Below are positions 33,071 through 41,944 of a stretch of DNA of 64,000 nucleotides, one piece after another. Under the pieces are notes generated by a model. The model was not told the origin of the DNA, ran no database searches, and saw only the letters and a list, made by a program, of their open reading frames with translations. The position numbers and the translations under genes are program-made. This DNA comes from Arthrobacter beigongshangensis. Lineage in GTDB: Bacteria; Bacillota; Bacilli; Bacillales_A; Planococcaceae. Numbering within the stretch: the first letter of the stretch is position 1; every line of letters begins with the position of its first letter. The DNA lies in assembly GCF_016820585.1 (NCBI RefSeq), contig NZ_JADHDX010000001.1, positions 1 through 64,000 on the forward strand. The letters are read 5' to 3'.

Positions 33071-33700
33071 GTGAAAAAAAAGGTAGTACTTCCGTTTTTC
33101 ATAGCCGTACTTGCTAGTATGATAGCTGCTGTGCCGCTATCTGTTGCGGCTGATTTAGCTGATGGTACATACGCTGTAGAGTATGAGATGCTACAGGCTG
33201 AAAATGACTCGGTGTCTATTGCCAATGATTATTTCGAGAAACCAGCAACAGTCACTATTGACAATGGCGAGCAGTTTGTACAATTCACAGTGAACCGTAG
33301 TGAATGGGTGAAGTCTCTTACAGTAGCAGCTGGGGATTCGTTTGTCGATGTGGATGTCGTCAGTGAAAATCCAGAAGATGATCAGCGAGTCATTGCATTT
33401 AAAGTGGATGGAGATATTTCACAGCCTGTTCGGATGCAAATGCATATCGTAATTGAAGATATGGAGCCGGTGTATGATCACAAGTATTCCGTTCGGTTGG
33501 ATTTCGATGAAGAGGCAATGCAAGAGACGGACGCGCCTGCTGTTGTCGTAAAATCATCTGAATCAAAAGCTAGTGGAGCAGAGCAAGATAAACCGGCAAG
33601 CAGCAAAGCATTTATATATATCATCATCATCGCTGCAATCGCTGTTGTTGCCATTATTTTTGTACGTAAGTCGAGTTCATCGCGTAAAACAAAAAAATAA
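33071..33700 (+). CDS. NEAT-domain haem-binding membrane protein (IsdC-like)
   Basis: A 209-aa surface protein with a single NEAT (near-iron-transporter) domain at about 28-150, after a signal peptide (VAAD). The haem-ligand motif Y-x3-Y is intact in VYDHKYSVRLDFD. A short linker leads to a C-terminal hydrophobic helix (about 175-198) and a basic tail. No LPxTG or NPxTN sortase signal is present, so it is anchored by the membrane helix or awaits an unusual sortase. Start GTG 33071 with AAGGAGG. First gene after the Fur-like box. Confidence 0.88.
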   Translation: MKKKVVLPFFIAVLASMIAAVPLSVAADLADGTYAVEYEMLQAENDSVSIANDYFEKPATVTIDNGEQFVQFTVNRSEWVKSLTVAAGDSFVDVDVVSENPEDDQRVIAFKVDGDISQPVRMQMHIVIEDMEPVYDHKYSVRLDFDEEAMQETDAPAVVVKSSESKASGAEQDKPASSKAFIYIIIIAAIAVVAIIFVRKSSSSRKTKK

Positions 33701-33725
33701 AACGATATCAAAGGAGATAAATTAA

Positions 33726-35564
33726 ATGAAAAAGTCAATTATGATGTTACTTTCAGCACTACTCGTTGTATTTTCAGTATTTCCGGCACTTCAGTCACAA
33801 GCTGCTGAAGTGACTACGCAAGAGGTTGAGGTAGCATTTGACGTATTAAAAGCAGATAGTGACGACAAGTCTACTGCAGGGGATTTTGTGAAAAGTCCAG
33901 CAAAAATGGTTGTTGAAGACGGAAAGACTTATGCATACGTAACACTACAGCAAGCTAAGTTTTGGCAGTCATTAAAAGTGCAAAAGACACAACCAGGTAC
34001 ATTTACAGAAGCTAATTTTGTAGATGCGGTTGTCGTTAGTGAAGATGCAACAGCAAATACTAGACTTGTAAAATTTGAAGTGCAAGATGTTACAAAGGTT
34101 TTGAATGTTAAAGCGCATATTATTGTTACAGGTGTCCCAGGGATTGGCGAGTATGACCATACCTATGATCTCCGTTTGAAATTTGACGGCAGCACAGCCC
34201 CTACAAAGCCAGAGGCACTAAAAGATGGCGCATACACAATTGGCTTTGAAGCATTACATGAAAAAGAAGATAAGGCATCATCAATGGCTAGATATATCGA
34301 TGCATCGGCAGCTCTTACAGTGAAAGATGGTAAAAACCTAGTTTCATTAACATTAACAAATAATAAACAAATTACAGCATTCCAAGTCGCACAAGGCGAT
34401 CAATTCCTGGATGCGACTGTTGTTAGCACTGATACAAAAGCCGATACAAGAGTTGTTGCATTTGAAGTGGCTGATTTCTCAGCACCTATTCATACGAAGG
34501 TGATGGTATCTGTACCAGAACAAAACTATACAGGTAACCATGTTGTTCGGCTTGCTTTTGATCAAAAAAGCATCAAAGTAGCAACTGAAGTAGAAAAACC
34601 AGCAGCGTTGAAAGACGGCGCGTATACTATTGGTTTAAAAGTCTTGCACGAAAAAGAAGATAAAGATTCTTCAATGGCTAGATTCATTGAAACACCAGCA
34701 GCTCTTACAGTGAAAAACGGTAAAAACCTTGTAAGTTTAACATTAACGGATAATGAACAAATTACAGCATTCCAAGTAGAAAAAGACGGTAAAATGGTAG
34801 ATGCAACTGTCGTTAGCGTAGATGAAAAAGCTAACAAAAAAGTCGTTACATTTGAAGTTGCAGACTTTGCTGTAATTACGAATGCAAAGGTAACAGTATC
34901 TGTGCCAGCGCAGAACTACACGGGTAACCATGTCGTTCGTCTTGCATTCGACAAAGCAAGCATTAAAGCAGACACAACTCAAAAACCAGTAGAAGTCATT
35001 AAAGTTCTATTCAAAGACATCGATCAATCATTTGCGAAACAATATATTGAAGCACTTACTGCTAAAGGAATTGTAAAAGGAAAAACAGCGACAACATTTG
35101 CTCCGGACGATCAAATTACAAGAGCACAATTTGCTGTTATCCTGTCACGTGCACTTGAGCTTCCAACACAAGGTTTTGAAGGTACATTCTCTGACGTATC
35201 CAAAAACATGGCTTGGGCTAACGCTGAAGTCGAAGCAGCAAATCGCGCAGGCATCGTTAAGGGGGCAGGTAACGGAAAGTTCCTTCCGAATGAACCGATT
35301 ACTCGTCAACAAATGGCAACAATGATCATTCGTGCAATTGAATACAAAGATGCAAGCCTATTAAAAGGCGTAACTACAAAAGTATCATTTGCCGATACAA
35401 AAACGCTAAGTGCTGAGGCGAAAAAATCAATCGATTTGGCAGCAGGCCTTGGTATCATTAGTGGAAAAGAAGTAAAAGGTCAAAAAGTATTCGAACCACA
35501 AGCAGACGCAACACGTGCACATGCGACTAAAATGGTTTATCAGCTAGTAGAAAAGCTTAAATAA
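33726..35564 (+). CDS. SLH-anchored protein with three NEAT domains
   Basis: A 612-aa exported haem-binding protein, comparable in layout to NEAT-SLH proteins such as BslK of B. anthracis. Signal peptide about 1-27. NEAT1 about 30-155 with intact YDHTYDLRLKFD. NEAT2 about 162-282 and NEAT3 about 294-413 are near-copies of each other (recent duplication) and read QNYTGNHVVRLAFD, so the second tyrosine of Y-x3-Y is histidine. Three SLH domains follow at about 428-612 (TRAQFAVILSRALEL, TRQQMATMIIRA, TRAHATKMVYQL). It would hold haem at the outer wall and pass it inward to the membrane NEAT proteins. Second gene of the locus. Confidence 0.9.
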   Translation: MKKSIMMLLSALLVVFSVFPALQSQAAEVTTQEVEVAFDVLKADSDDKSTAGDFVKSPAKMVVEDGKTYAYVTLQQAKFWQSLKVQKTQPGTFTEANFVDAVVVSEDATANTRLVKFEVQDVTKVLNVKAHIIVTGVPGIGEYDHTYDLRLKFDGSTAPTKPEALKDGAYTIGFEALHEKEDKASSMARYIDASAALTVKDGKNLVSLTLTNNKQITAFQVAQGDQFLDATVVSTDTKADTRVVAFEVADFSAPIHTKVMVSVPEQNYTGNHVVRLAFDQKSIKVATEVEKPAALKDGAYTIGLKVLHEKEDKDSSMARFIETPAALTVKNGKNLVSLTLTDNEQITAFQVEKDGKMVDATVVSVDEKANKKVVTFEVADFAVITNAKVTVSVPAQNYTGNHVVRLAFDKASIKADTTQKPVEVIKVLFKDIDQSFAKQYIEALTAKGIVKGKTATTFAPDDQITRAQFAVILSRALELPTQGFEGTFSDVSKNMAWANAEVEAANRAGIVKGAGNGKFLPNEPITRQQMATMIIRAIEYKDASLLKGVTTKVSFADTKTLSAEAKKSIDLAAGLGIISGKEVKGQKVFEPQADATRAHATKMVYQLVEKLK

Positions 35565-35598
35565 TACTTTCTAACCCATCATGAATAAGCACTCGATC

Positions 35599-35635
35599 AA
35601 TGCCGGCGTCACTGTACTTAGTGACCGCCGGCATT
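35599..35635 (+). other. strong GC-rich hairpin without T-run
   Basis: AATGCCGGCGTCACT and AGTGACCGCCGGCATT pair over 15 bp with one bulged C and a 6-nt loop. It lies between the NEAT-SLH gene and the next NEAT gene. With no T-run it is more likely an mRNA stabiliser or processing point than a terminator. Confidence 0.75.
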
Positions 35636-35682
35636 GTAGCGATTGCCGGAGAAAAAGTTCCTTATAAAGGAGAGATTTTAAT

Positions 35683-36573
35683 TTGAAGAAAAAAATGATT
35701 GGCCTAGTCGCCATTTTATTTACGTTATTGACCCTACTCCCTACATTTATGCCCCTAAAAGCCGTAGCGGCATCACCTTATGCTGATGGTGAGTATTCGG
35801 TGCCGTTTAGTGTGTTAAAAGATACGGGCAGTGAGCCTTCAGCTACAGCGGAATATGTGGTGAGTCCGGCAAAACTGACTGTACAAAACGGCAAGATGCA
35901 TATCATCATGACCTTGAATAATAGCTCCTGGTGGCAGTACTTTAAAGTGAACGGTACTGATGTACAAGTAATCAGTGAAGATGCGGCAAATGATAAACGT
36001 GTTGTACGATTTGAAGTGAAGGATTTAACACAATTAGTCGGCGCGAAAATTCATATTATCGTTACGGGAATTCCTGGTTTTAATTATGACAATAAATATG
36101 ACATCCGTTTCAAATTTAACGTTACTAATATACCTTTAGCGCCTGTCGTTGAGAAACCAACACCTAAACCTGCTGAATCCGAAAAGGTGACGACTACGCC
36201 GTCGGCAAAACCAGCGGATACAAAAGTAGAGAAGAAACCAGAAGTAACGACAAAAGCAGAAGAAAAACCTGTACCTTCTAAAGAGGAAGTTGTTAGCCAG
36301 AAAACAGAAGAACCGGTCGTAGAAAAAGAACAAGCACCCACTGAAGCAGTTGAGCCGACGGAGTCTGTGGATGCCGAAGCAACGGTTAATAAAGAGAGTG
36401 CGGAAGAAGTAGAACTAGAAGTTGAAGAAGTACCTGAAGTGACAGCGGAATCGGCTGTTGAAGAAGTAGAAGCTATTTCAACATCAAATGCTAGTCTGAT
36501 ATGGTTCATTATTGTTATCGCAATTGTTCTGGCTAGTGCTGTAATACTATTCATAAGAAAACGAAAATCATAA
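35683..36573 (+). CDS. NEAT-domain membrane protein with long E/K/P/T stalk
   Basis: A 296-aa surface protein. Signal peptide about 1-30 (AVAAS), one NEAT domain about 32-150 with an intact Y-x3-Y motif in NYDNKYDIRFKF. A roughly 115-residue low-complexity stalk (P, E, K, T, V; about 153-268) could span the wall. A terminal hydrophobic helix (about 272-290) ends in RKRKS. No LPxTG-like motif precedes the helix. The start is TTG with AAAGGAGAG upstream. It is probably the haem relay between the SLH-NEAT protein and the lipoprotein encoded next. Confidence 0.87.
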   Translation: MKKKMIGLVAILFTLLTLLPTFMPLKAVAASPYADGEYSVPFSVLKDTGSEPSATAEYVVSPAKLTVQNGKMHIIMTLNNSSWWQYFKVNGTDVQVISEDAANDKRVVRFEVKDLTQLVGAKIHIIVTGIPGFNYDNKYDIRFKFNVTNIPLAPVVEKPTPKPAESEKVTTTPSAKPADTKVEKKPEVTTKAEEKPVPSKEEVVSQKTEEPVVEKEQAPTEAVEPTESVDAEATVNKESAEEVELEVEEVPEVTAESAVEEVEAISTSNASLIWFIIVIAIVLASAVILFIRKRKS

Positions 36574-36629
36574 TTAACCCGGGCCTTGATTCGACATCAA
36601 GACCCTTCTTTAAGGAGTGGATCACAAGT

Positions 36630-37493
36630 ATGCGGAAAGCACTTTATACAATGAGCTTGCTGATAATCGTCGTGTTGGCTGGTTGTTCATCACAAAATGA
36701 GGCGGAGGCTATTGATCCGACAGAGGATCGCATTGTCGCCACGACAGTTGCTTTGACAGAAATTATGGATGCACTTGAACTCGATTTAGTCGGTATTCCA
36801 TCGAGTTATAAGGATTTACCAAAGCGTTATGAAGACGCTAAAGAAGTGGGCAATCCGATGAGTCCTGATATGGAAATGCTACTATCGTTGAAACCGACGG
36901 AAATACTATCTGTCACAACGTTAAAATATGATTTGCAAGAGATGTTTGATGAGCGGAACATTGACATGACCTATGTCAATTTGGAAAGCATCGATGCGAT
37001 GCACAGTGAAATTTTAAAAATGGGCGAAAAATATGATCGTCAAACACAGGCGCAGGCGATTGTTGATCAATTTGAAACGAAAGTTGCTGAGATTGAGCAA
37101 GTAGCAGAAGGGCAAGAGCAACCCACCGTTCTAATCTTACTGGGGATCCCCGGCAGTTATCTTGTTGCAACCGAGCATTCTTATATCGGCGACCTTGTAA
37201 AGCGCAGTGGTGGGAAAAATGTCATCACTGGGGAGGACGTCGAGTTTTTATCATCTAATACGGAATATTTACAGCAAGCTAAACCAGATATTATTTTAAG
37301 GGCGGCCCATGGTATGCCCGATGAGGTCATTAAAATGTTTGATGATGAATTCCGAACGAACGATGTGTGGAAGCATTTTGAAGCTGTGAAAAATGACCGC
37401 GTTTATGATTTAGACGAACTTCTATTTGGGACAACGGGCAATCTAGCAGCTGTCGAAGCATTGGATGAGTTGCAAAAAATGTTGTATCCATAA
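36630..37493 (+). CDS. isdE: haem ABC transporter substrate-binding lipoprotein (IsdE-like)
   Basis: A 287-aa type III (BtuF/FhuD) binding protein. The lipobox VLAGC puts the lipidated cysteine at residue 19. The two lobes are joined by a long helix. A methionine in VGNPMSPDME and a histidine in RAAHGMPDEV fall where S. aureus IsdE uses Met and His to ligate haem. It follows three NEAT genes and precedes permease and ATPase genes, so the substrate is most likely haem. Start ATG 36630 with AAGGAGTGG. Confidence 0.87.
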   Translation: MRKALYTMSLLIIVVLAGCSSQNEAEAIDPTEDRIVATTVALTEIMDALELDLVGIPSSYKDLPKRYEDAKEVGNPMSPDMEMLLSLKPTEILSVTTLKYDLQEMFDERNIDMTYVNLESIDAMHSEILKMGEKYDRQTQAQAIVDQFETKVAEIEQVAEGQEQPTVLILLGIPGSYLVATEHSYIGDLVKRSGGKNVITGEDVEFLSSNTEYLQQAKPDIILRAAHGMPDEVIKMFDDEFRTNDVWKHFEAVKNDRVYDLDELLFGTTGNLAAVEALDELQKMLYP

Positions 37494-37508
37494 TTAAAGG
37501 TAGGGAAA

Positions 37509-38504
37509 ATGATGTTTGCTAAAAATAAAAAAATGCTTAGTTTTGCCAGCGTCATCATACTACTCGTCATTGTCATTATTCAATCAGCCATTACGGGTAG
37601 CATAAAAGTTACACCGTTCGAGCTCATTCAAGGCTTATTTACGGGTACAAATGATGATGTAGCAATTATTAAAGATTTGCGACTGCCTCGTATTATCATT
37701 GCTTTGTTCGCAGGTGCAGCTTTGTCAGTAGCGGGTGTATTGCTACAAGCGGTTATGCGTAATCCTCTAGCTGACCCAGGCATTATCGGTGTTTCTGCGG
37801 GTGCAGGGTTTATGTCTATACTGGTCGTGGCTTTATTCCCAACGTTGTATTTCTTTGTGCCACTATTCGCCTTTTTAGGCGGAGCATTGGCGTTTTTCCT
37901 TGTCTATTCACTCTCTTGGAAATCAGGGCTTGATCCGTTACGCATGATTTTAATCGGGATTGCGGTCAATGCTTTATTCACTGGGCTTAGTCAAGGGTTA
38001 GGGTTTAGTGGCGGCGCATTGACGCAGTCCCTGAGTCAGACGCTGACCTCGACGTTGACGATGAAGAAATGGAGCGATGTCGATGTCATCGTTTTATATG
38101 GCACCATTGGGCTTGTGCTAGCGTTTGGTGTGTATGCATGGTGTAATTACTTGGCGTTAGAAGATCGAACAGCGAAAAACTTAGGCGTCAATGTCAATTT
38201 GGCACGCTTTGTCATTTCGTTAGTCGCAGTTCTGCTCGCATCTGTTGCAACATCCATTGCGGGACTCTTTGCCTTCGTCGGACTTCTTATCCCACATATT
38301 GGCCGTTCACTTGTCGGTACGGATCACAAAGTCCTTATCCCGTTTTCAGCCTTGGCAGGAGCGTTACTCATTTTAACAGCTGATACACTTGGCAGAACAA
38401 TGATCGCACCGAATGAAATTCCCGCATCTATTATTATGGCCGTCATCGGAGGACCTTTCCTCATATTCTTACTAAGAAAGAGTGATCGTATTTATGGACA
38501 TTAA
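37509..38504 (+). CDS. isdF: haem ABC transporter permease (IsdF-like, FecCD family)
   Basis: A 331-aa FecCD-family permease with about ten hydrophobic segments. Family motifs are LRLPRIIIALFAGAALSVAG, AVMRNPLADPGIIGVSAGAG, and FVGLLIPHIGRSLVG near the C-terminus. It forms the membrane channel of the haem importer with the IsdE-like lipoprotein and the ATPase. ATG 37509 or 37512 are equally possible. It overlaps the ATPase start by 11 bp. Confidence 0.92.
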   Translation: MMFAKNKKMLSFASVIILLVIVIIQSAITGSIKVTPFELIQGLFTGTNDDVAIIKDLRLPRIIIALFAGAALSVAGVLLQAVMRNPLADPGIIGVSAGAGFMSILVVALFPTLYFFVPLFAFLGGALAFFLVYSLSWKSGLDPLRMILIGIAVNALFTGLSQGLGFSGGALTQSLSQTLTSTLTMKKWSDVDVIVLYGTIGLVLAFGVYAWCNYLALEDRTAKNLGVNVNLARFVISLVAVLLASVATSIAGLFAFVGLLIPHIGRSLVGTDHKVLIPFSALAGALLILTADTLGRTMIAPNEIPASIIMAVIGGPFLIFLLRKSDRIYGH

Positions 38505-39264
38505 GGATATTACTTTTTCGTACGATAAAAAAGTCAATACGCTACATAGTGTCACAAGTACAATCGATAGTGGGAAAATTACAACGATCATTGGACCGAA
38601 TGGCTGCGGCAAATCAACGCTGCTTGGCGTCATCTCGAATAATTACCATCCGCAAAGTGGTCAAGTACGATTAGATGGTAAAGCACTTACAGACTTTAAA
38701 CCGAAGGAATTGGCGAAGAAATTAGCCGTTGTCCATCAGCAAAATAAGGCACCTTCTGATATGACCGTTGAAAAGCTAACGAGCTATGGGCGAATACCTT
38801 ATAAAAATCTGTTCTCCACAACGACAGAGGAAGACGAGCAAGCCGTTGAGTGGGCACTTGAGTGTACGAACTTGACGGACAAAAGAAAAGTTCCGATTGA
38901 CGAGTTGTCAGGTGGTCAAATGCAGCGCGTGTGGATTGCGATGGCATTGGCACAAAAAACACCCTATCTATTTTTAGATGAACCGACGACTTATCTCGAT
39001 ATTTATTACCAATATGAGCTACTGGAATTAATTAAGAGCTTAAATCGTACACATGGCATGTCGATTGTCATGGTGCTGCATGATATTAACCAAGCCATCC
39101 GCTATAGCGACACCATCATTGCAATGAAAAATGGACAAGTCGTTGTGAAAGGTGAGCCAAGCGAAGTGATAACGGCGAAAACAGTGAAAGAGATTTATGG
39201 CGTTGACGTTGTCGTAAAAACAGGTGAGCAGACAGGAATGTACATTGTTCCTGTCGGCATATGA
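38494..39264 (+). CDS. haem/iron ABC transporter ATP-binding protein
   Basis: A 256-aa ATPase of the FecE/FhuC type. Walker A GPNGCGKST (about 34-42), signature LSGGQMQR (about 138-145), Walker B LFLDEPTTYLD (about 155-165) and the H-loop in VMVLHDINQA are all intact. ATG 38494 is used in place of a GTG at 38482. It overlaps the permease gene, so the two are translationally coupled. It powers the haem importer. No haem oxygenase (IsdG) or sortase gene follows it in this window. Confidence 0.92.
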   Translation: MDIKDITFSYDKKVNTLHSVTSTIDSGKITTIIGPNGCGKSTLLGVISNNYHPQSGQVRLDGKALTDFKPKELAKKLAVVHQQNKAPSDMTVEKLTSYGRIPYKNLFSTTTEEDEQAVEWALECTNLTDKRKVPIDELSGGQMQRVWIAMALAQKTPYLFLDEPTTYLDIYYQYELLELIKSLNRTHGMSIVMVLHDINQAIRYSDTIIAMKNGQVVVKGEPSEVITAKTVKEIYGVDVVVKTGEQTGMYIVPVGI

Positions 39265-39278
39265 AATTAAATAGGCAG

Positions 39279-39313
39279 ACACCATTTCGATGATAGAGAT
39301 GGTGTTTTTTTTT
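39279..39313 (+). terminator. terminator of the haem-uptake locus
   Basis: ACACCAT...ATGGTGT stem (39279-39305) followed by eight T. Repeat array 4 begins 17 bp later. Confidence 0.85.
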
Positions 39314-39329
39314 GCGCTGTTAGCATTTT

Positions 39330-39855
39330 GTTGGAGACTTTCGCAAAATGGTTAGAGAGTTATCAAGTTTCGTTGAAAGCTTTCATGTTTTAGTTGGACA
39401 CTTCGAAGATTTCGTTGGAAACCCAGCATATTGTTGCACACTTTCACGAAATGGTTGGAGAGTTATCAAGTTTTGTTGGAAGCTTTCACGTTTTAGTTGG
39501 ACACTTCGAAGATTTTGTTGGAAACCCAGCATATTGTTGCACACTTTCACAAAATGGTTGGAGAGTTATCAAGTTTTGTTGGAGGCTTTCATGTTTTAGT
39601 TGTACACTTCGAAGATTTCGTTTGGGACCCAGCATTTGGTTGCATACTTTCACAAAATGGTTGGGGAGTTATCAAGTTTTGTTGGAGGCTTTCATGTTTT
39701 AGTTGGACACTTCGATGATTTCGTTGGAAACCCAGCATTTGGTTGCACACTTTCACAAAATGGTTGGGGAGTTATCAAGTTTTGTTGGAGGCTTTCATGT
39801 TTTAGTTGGACACTTCGATGATTTCGTTGGAAACCCAGCATTTGGTTGCACACTA
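39330..39855 (-). repeat. 21/19-bp repeat array 4: five exact 103-bp superunits
   Basis: Complement orientation of the GTGTGCAAC word. Cores (GTTGGAGAG, GTTGAAAGC, GTTGGACAC, GTTGGAAAC, GTTGCACAC) start at 39330, 39351, 39372, 39393, 39414, 39433 and onward to 39845. Steps run 21, 21, 21, 21, 19 and repeat. The GTTGCACAC-phase cores at 39433, 39536, 39639, 39742 and 39845 are each 103 bp apart. Superunits are highly similar, so this array looks recently amplified. Because 103 is not a multiple of 3, overlapping frames stay open in all three phases; none has a credible start. Confidence 0.93.
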
Positions 39856-39869
39856 TACACATTTCGTCT

Positions 39870-39902
39870 CGAATTGTGGCTCTCGTTACAGCTACAATTC
39901 GA
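39870..39902. other. hairpin after array 4
   Basis: CGAATTGTGGCT...AGCTACAATTCG pairs over 11-12 bp. No T-run. The remaining sequence to 40060 shows nothing I can name. Confidence 0.5.
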
Positions 39903-40074
39903 AGTGCATAAAAAGTGCCAGTGCTTGGATTAGGTGCCTAGAGTACACATAGTAAAAAAAACTTTTAATCTTGAGAAAAAATCTTGTATGCAATATATCG
40001 CGGTATGTCGGGATTTGTAAGCGCATTCAATCAAACTCACTATTTGTAATTGGCTAATTATTTAAAAAAGACTG

Positions 40075-40103
40075 TTGACTCTAGTAGAAATCCAAGATAT
40101 GAT
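40075..40103 (+). promoter_or_regulatory. sigma-A promoter of ilvD
   Basis: TTGACT (40075-40080) and TATGAT (40098-40103) with exact 17-bp spacing. It predicts an RNA start near 40110 and a leader of about 135 nt. No convincing CodY box was found in the leader by eye. Confidence 0.7.
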
Positions 40104-40245
40104 GGCTTCAATCCAATATTAGTTCGTGATTCAAATCACAAACTTTTAAACAAAAACGAGTAATCATACAAAATATATGAACGATGAAGAATTGAACTTT
40201 ATTTTTCAATTAATATGTGAGTGATTTGATTAGGAGAGAGTGCGA

Positions 40246-41913
40246 ATGAGAAGTGACATGATAAAAAAAGGTGTGGATCGCGCACCTCACAGAAGTTTGC
40301 TCTACGCGACTGGTATAAAAACAAAGGATTTAGAGAAACCGTTTATTGGTGTCTGTAACTCATATATTGATATTATTCCGGGACATAAACACCTAAACAA
40401 ATTCGCGGAAATTGTTAAAGAAGCCATTTGGGAAGCCGGCGGGGTTCCGTTTGAATTCAACACAATTGGTGTTGACGATGGTATTGCGATGGGACATATC
40501 GGTATGCGGTATTCATTGCCAAGCCGAGAGCTCATTGCCGATTCAGCAGAAACGGTCATTAACGCACACTGGTTTGACGGTGTGTTCTACATTCCAAACT
40601 GTGACAAAATCACACCAGGAATGCTAATGGCGGCGGTTCGTACGAATGTCCCTTCTGTCTTTGTATCTGGCGGTCCGATGGAGGCCGGCGTATCAGCGGA
40701 AGGAAATGCATTATCGCTCACTTCAGTATTTGAAGGGGTCGGCGCTTACAAGGCAGGCAAAATGACTGCCGAAGAACTTCTCGATATTGAAAACAATGCT
40801 TGTCCAACATGTGGCTCATGTTCAGGGATGTTCACAGCGAATTCCATGAACTGCTTGATGGAAATGGTCGGTCTTGCACTTCCAGGAAACGGAACAATTG
40901 TAGCTACTTCAAATGAACGTCATCGTCTCATTAAAGAAGCAGCTAAGCACTTGATTCGAATGGTAAAAGAAGATGTGAAGCCGCGTGACATCGTTACAAA
41001 AGAAGCCATTGACGATGCATTCGCTTTAGATATGGCGATGGGTGGTTCAACAAATACAGTTCTCCATACATTAGCCCTTGCACATGAAGCAGAAATTGAT
41101 TATAACGTTCATGATATTAACGTAGTGGCAGAGCGCGTTCCTTATTTAGCGAAAATTATGCCAGCTTCAGACGTTTCAATGGATGATATTTTTAGAGCAG
41201 GCGGCGTAAGTGCAATTATTAATGAATTAACTAAAATACCAGGTGCTATTCACCCTGACCGTATTACGATAACAGGCAAAACGATTGGTGAAGATGTGGC
41301 AGATTATCCGATTCTCAACGACAAAATCATTCGGACGAAAGATAATCCGCATAGCAAGGTCGGTGGCTTATCCGTTCTATTCGGAAACATCGCTCCAGAT
41401 GGTGGAGTCATTAAAGTAGGTGCTGTTGATCCGTCGATTAAAGAATTCCGTGGTGAAGCAATCGTCTTTGAATCACAAGATGATGCACAAGAGAACATCG
41501 ATAATGGCACTGTACGCGAAGGTCATGTCGTGGTCATTCGTTACGAAGGACCAAAAGGTGGACCAGGAATGCCAGAAATGCTTGCGCCGACATCCGCAAT
41601 TCAAGGACGCGGTTTAGGCACGAAGGTAGCCCTCATTACTGACGGACGATTCTCCGGAGCTTCTCGTGGGATTTCAATCGGACATATATCACCAGAAGCT
41701 GCTGATGGTGGGCCAATCGCACTTGTTGAAAATGGCGACATCATCGCGATTGATTTAATAAATAGAACAATTGAACTCGAAGTTGCCGATGAAGTTTTAG
41801 CAGAACGTAAATCGAACTTACAACCGTTCGAACCGAAAATTAAAAAAGGCTGGTTAGCTAGATATTCAGCACTTGTGACATCTGCAAGTACTGGTGGCGT
41901 AATGAAAATTTAA
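40246..41913 (+). CDS. ilvD: dihydroxy-acid dehydratase
   Basis: A 555-aa Fe-S enzyme that makes 2-keto acids for valine, isoleucine and leucine. Conserved cysteine blocks are present: GVCNSY (about 45), NCDKITPGM (about 117) and [19 protein letters not shown] (about 188, in one run of 19). The C-terminal [12 protein letters not shown] is also typical. ATG 40246 is preferred to GTG 40240, which falls in the ribosome site TAGGAGAG. It lies upstream of the T-box leader that precedes ilvB, so it is not itself under that riboswitch. Confidence 0.96.
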   Translation: MRSDMIKKGVDRAPHRSLLYATGIKTKDLEKPFIGVCNSYIDIIPGHKHLNKFAEIVKEAIWEAGGVPFEFNTIGVDDGIAMGHIGMRYSLPSRELIADSAETVINAHWFDGVFYIPNCDKITPGMLMAAVRTNVPSVFVSGGPMEAGVSAEGNALSLTSVFEGVGAYKAGKMTAEELLDIENNACPTCGSCSGMFTANSMNCLMEMVGLALPGNGTIVATSNERHRLIKEAAKHLIRMVKEDVKPRDIVTKEAIDDAFALDMAMGGSTNTVLHTLALAHEAEIDYNVHDINVVAERVPYLAKIMPASDVSMDDIFRAGGVSAIINELTKIPGAIHPDRITITGKTIGEDVADYPILNDKIIRTKDNPHSKVGGLSVLFGNIAPDGGVIKVGAVDPSIKEFRGEAIVFESQDDAQENIDNGTVREGHVVVIRYEGPKGGPGMPEMLAPTSAIQGRGLGTKVALITDGRFSGASRGISIGHISPEAADGGPIALVENGDIIAIDLINRTIELEVADEVLAERKSNLQPFEPKIKKGWLARYSALVTSASTGGVMKI

Positions 41914-41944
41914 CTTTATTCTGCCGAGGTACAATTGAATAAAT

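Noticed and set aside
33590..33700. Sortase sorting signal in the NEAT membrane proteins
   Set aside because: The segments before the terminal helices (PASSKAF and STSNASL) do not match LPxTG, NPxTN or known variants.
39348..39933. Overlapping 70-100-residue frames with W/G/F-rich repeats in array 4
   Set aside because: They repeat every 103 bp in rotating frames, have no ribosome sites, and arise because the repeat word lacks stop codons. They are by-products of the array.
39950..40245. CodY box upstream of ilvD
   Set aside because: No segment close to AATTTTCWGAAAATT could be identified by eye; a matrix scan would be needed.
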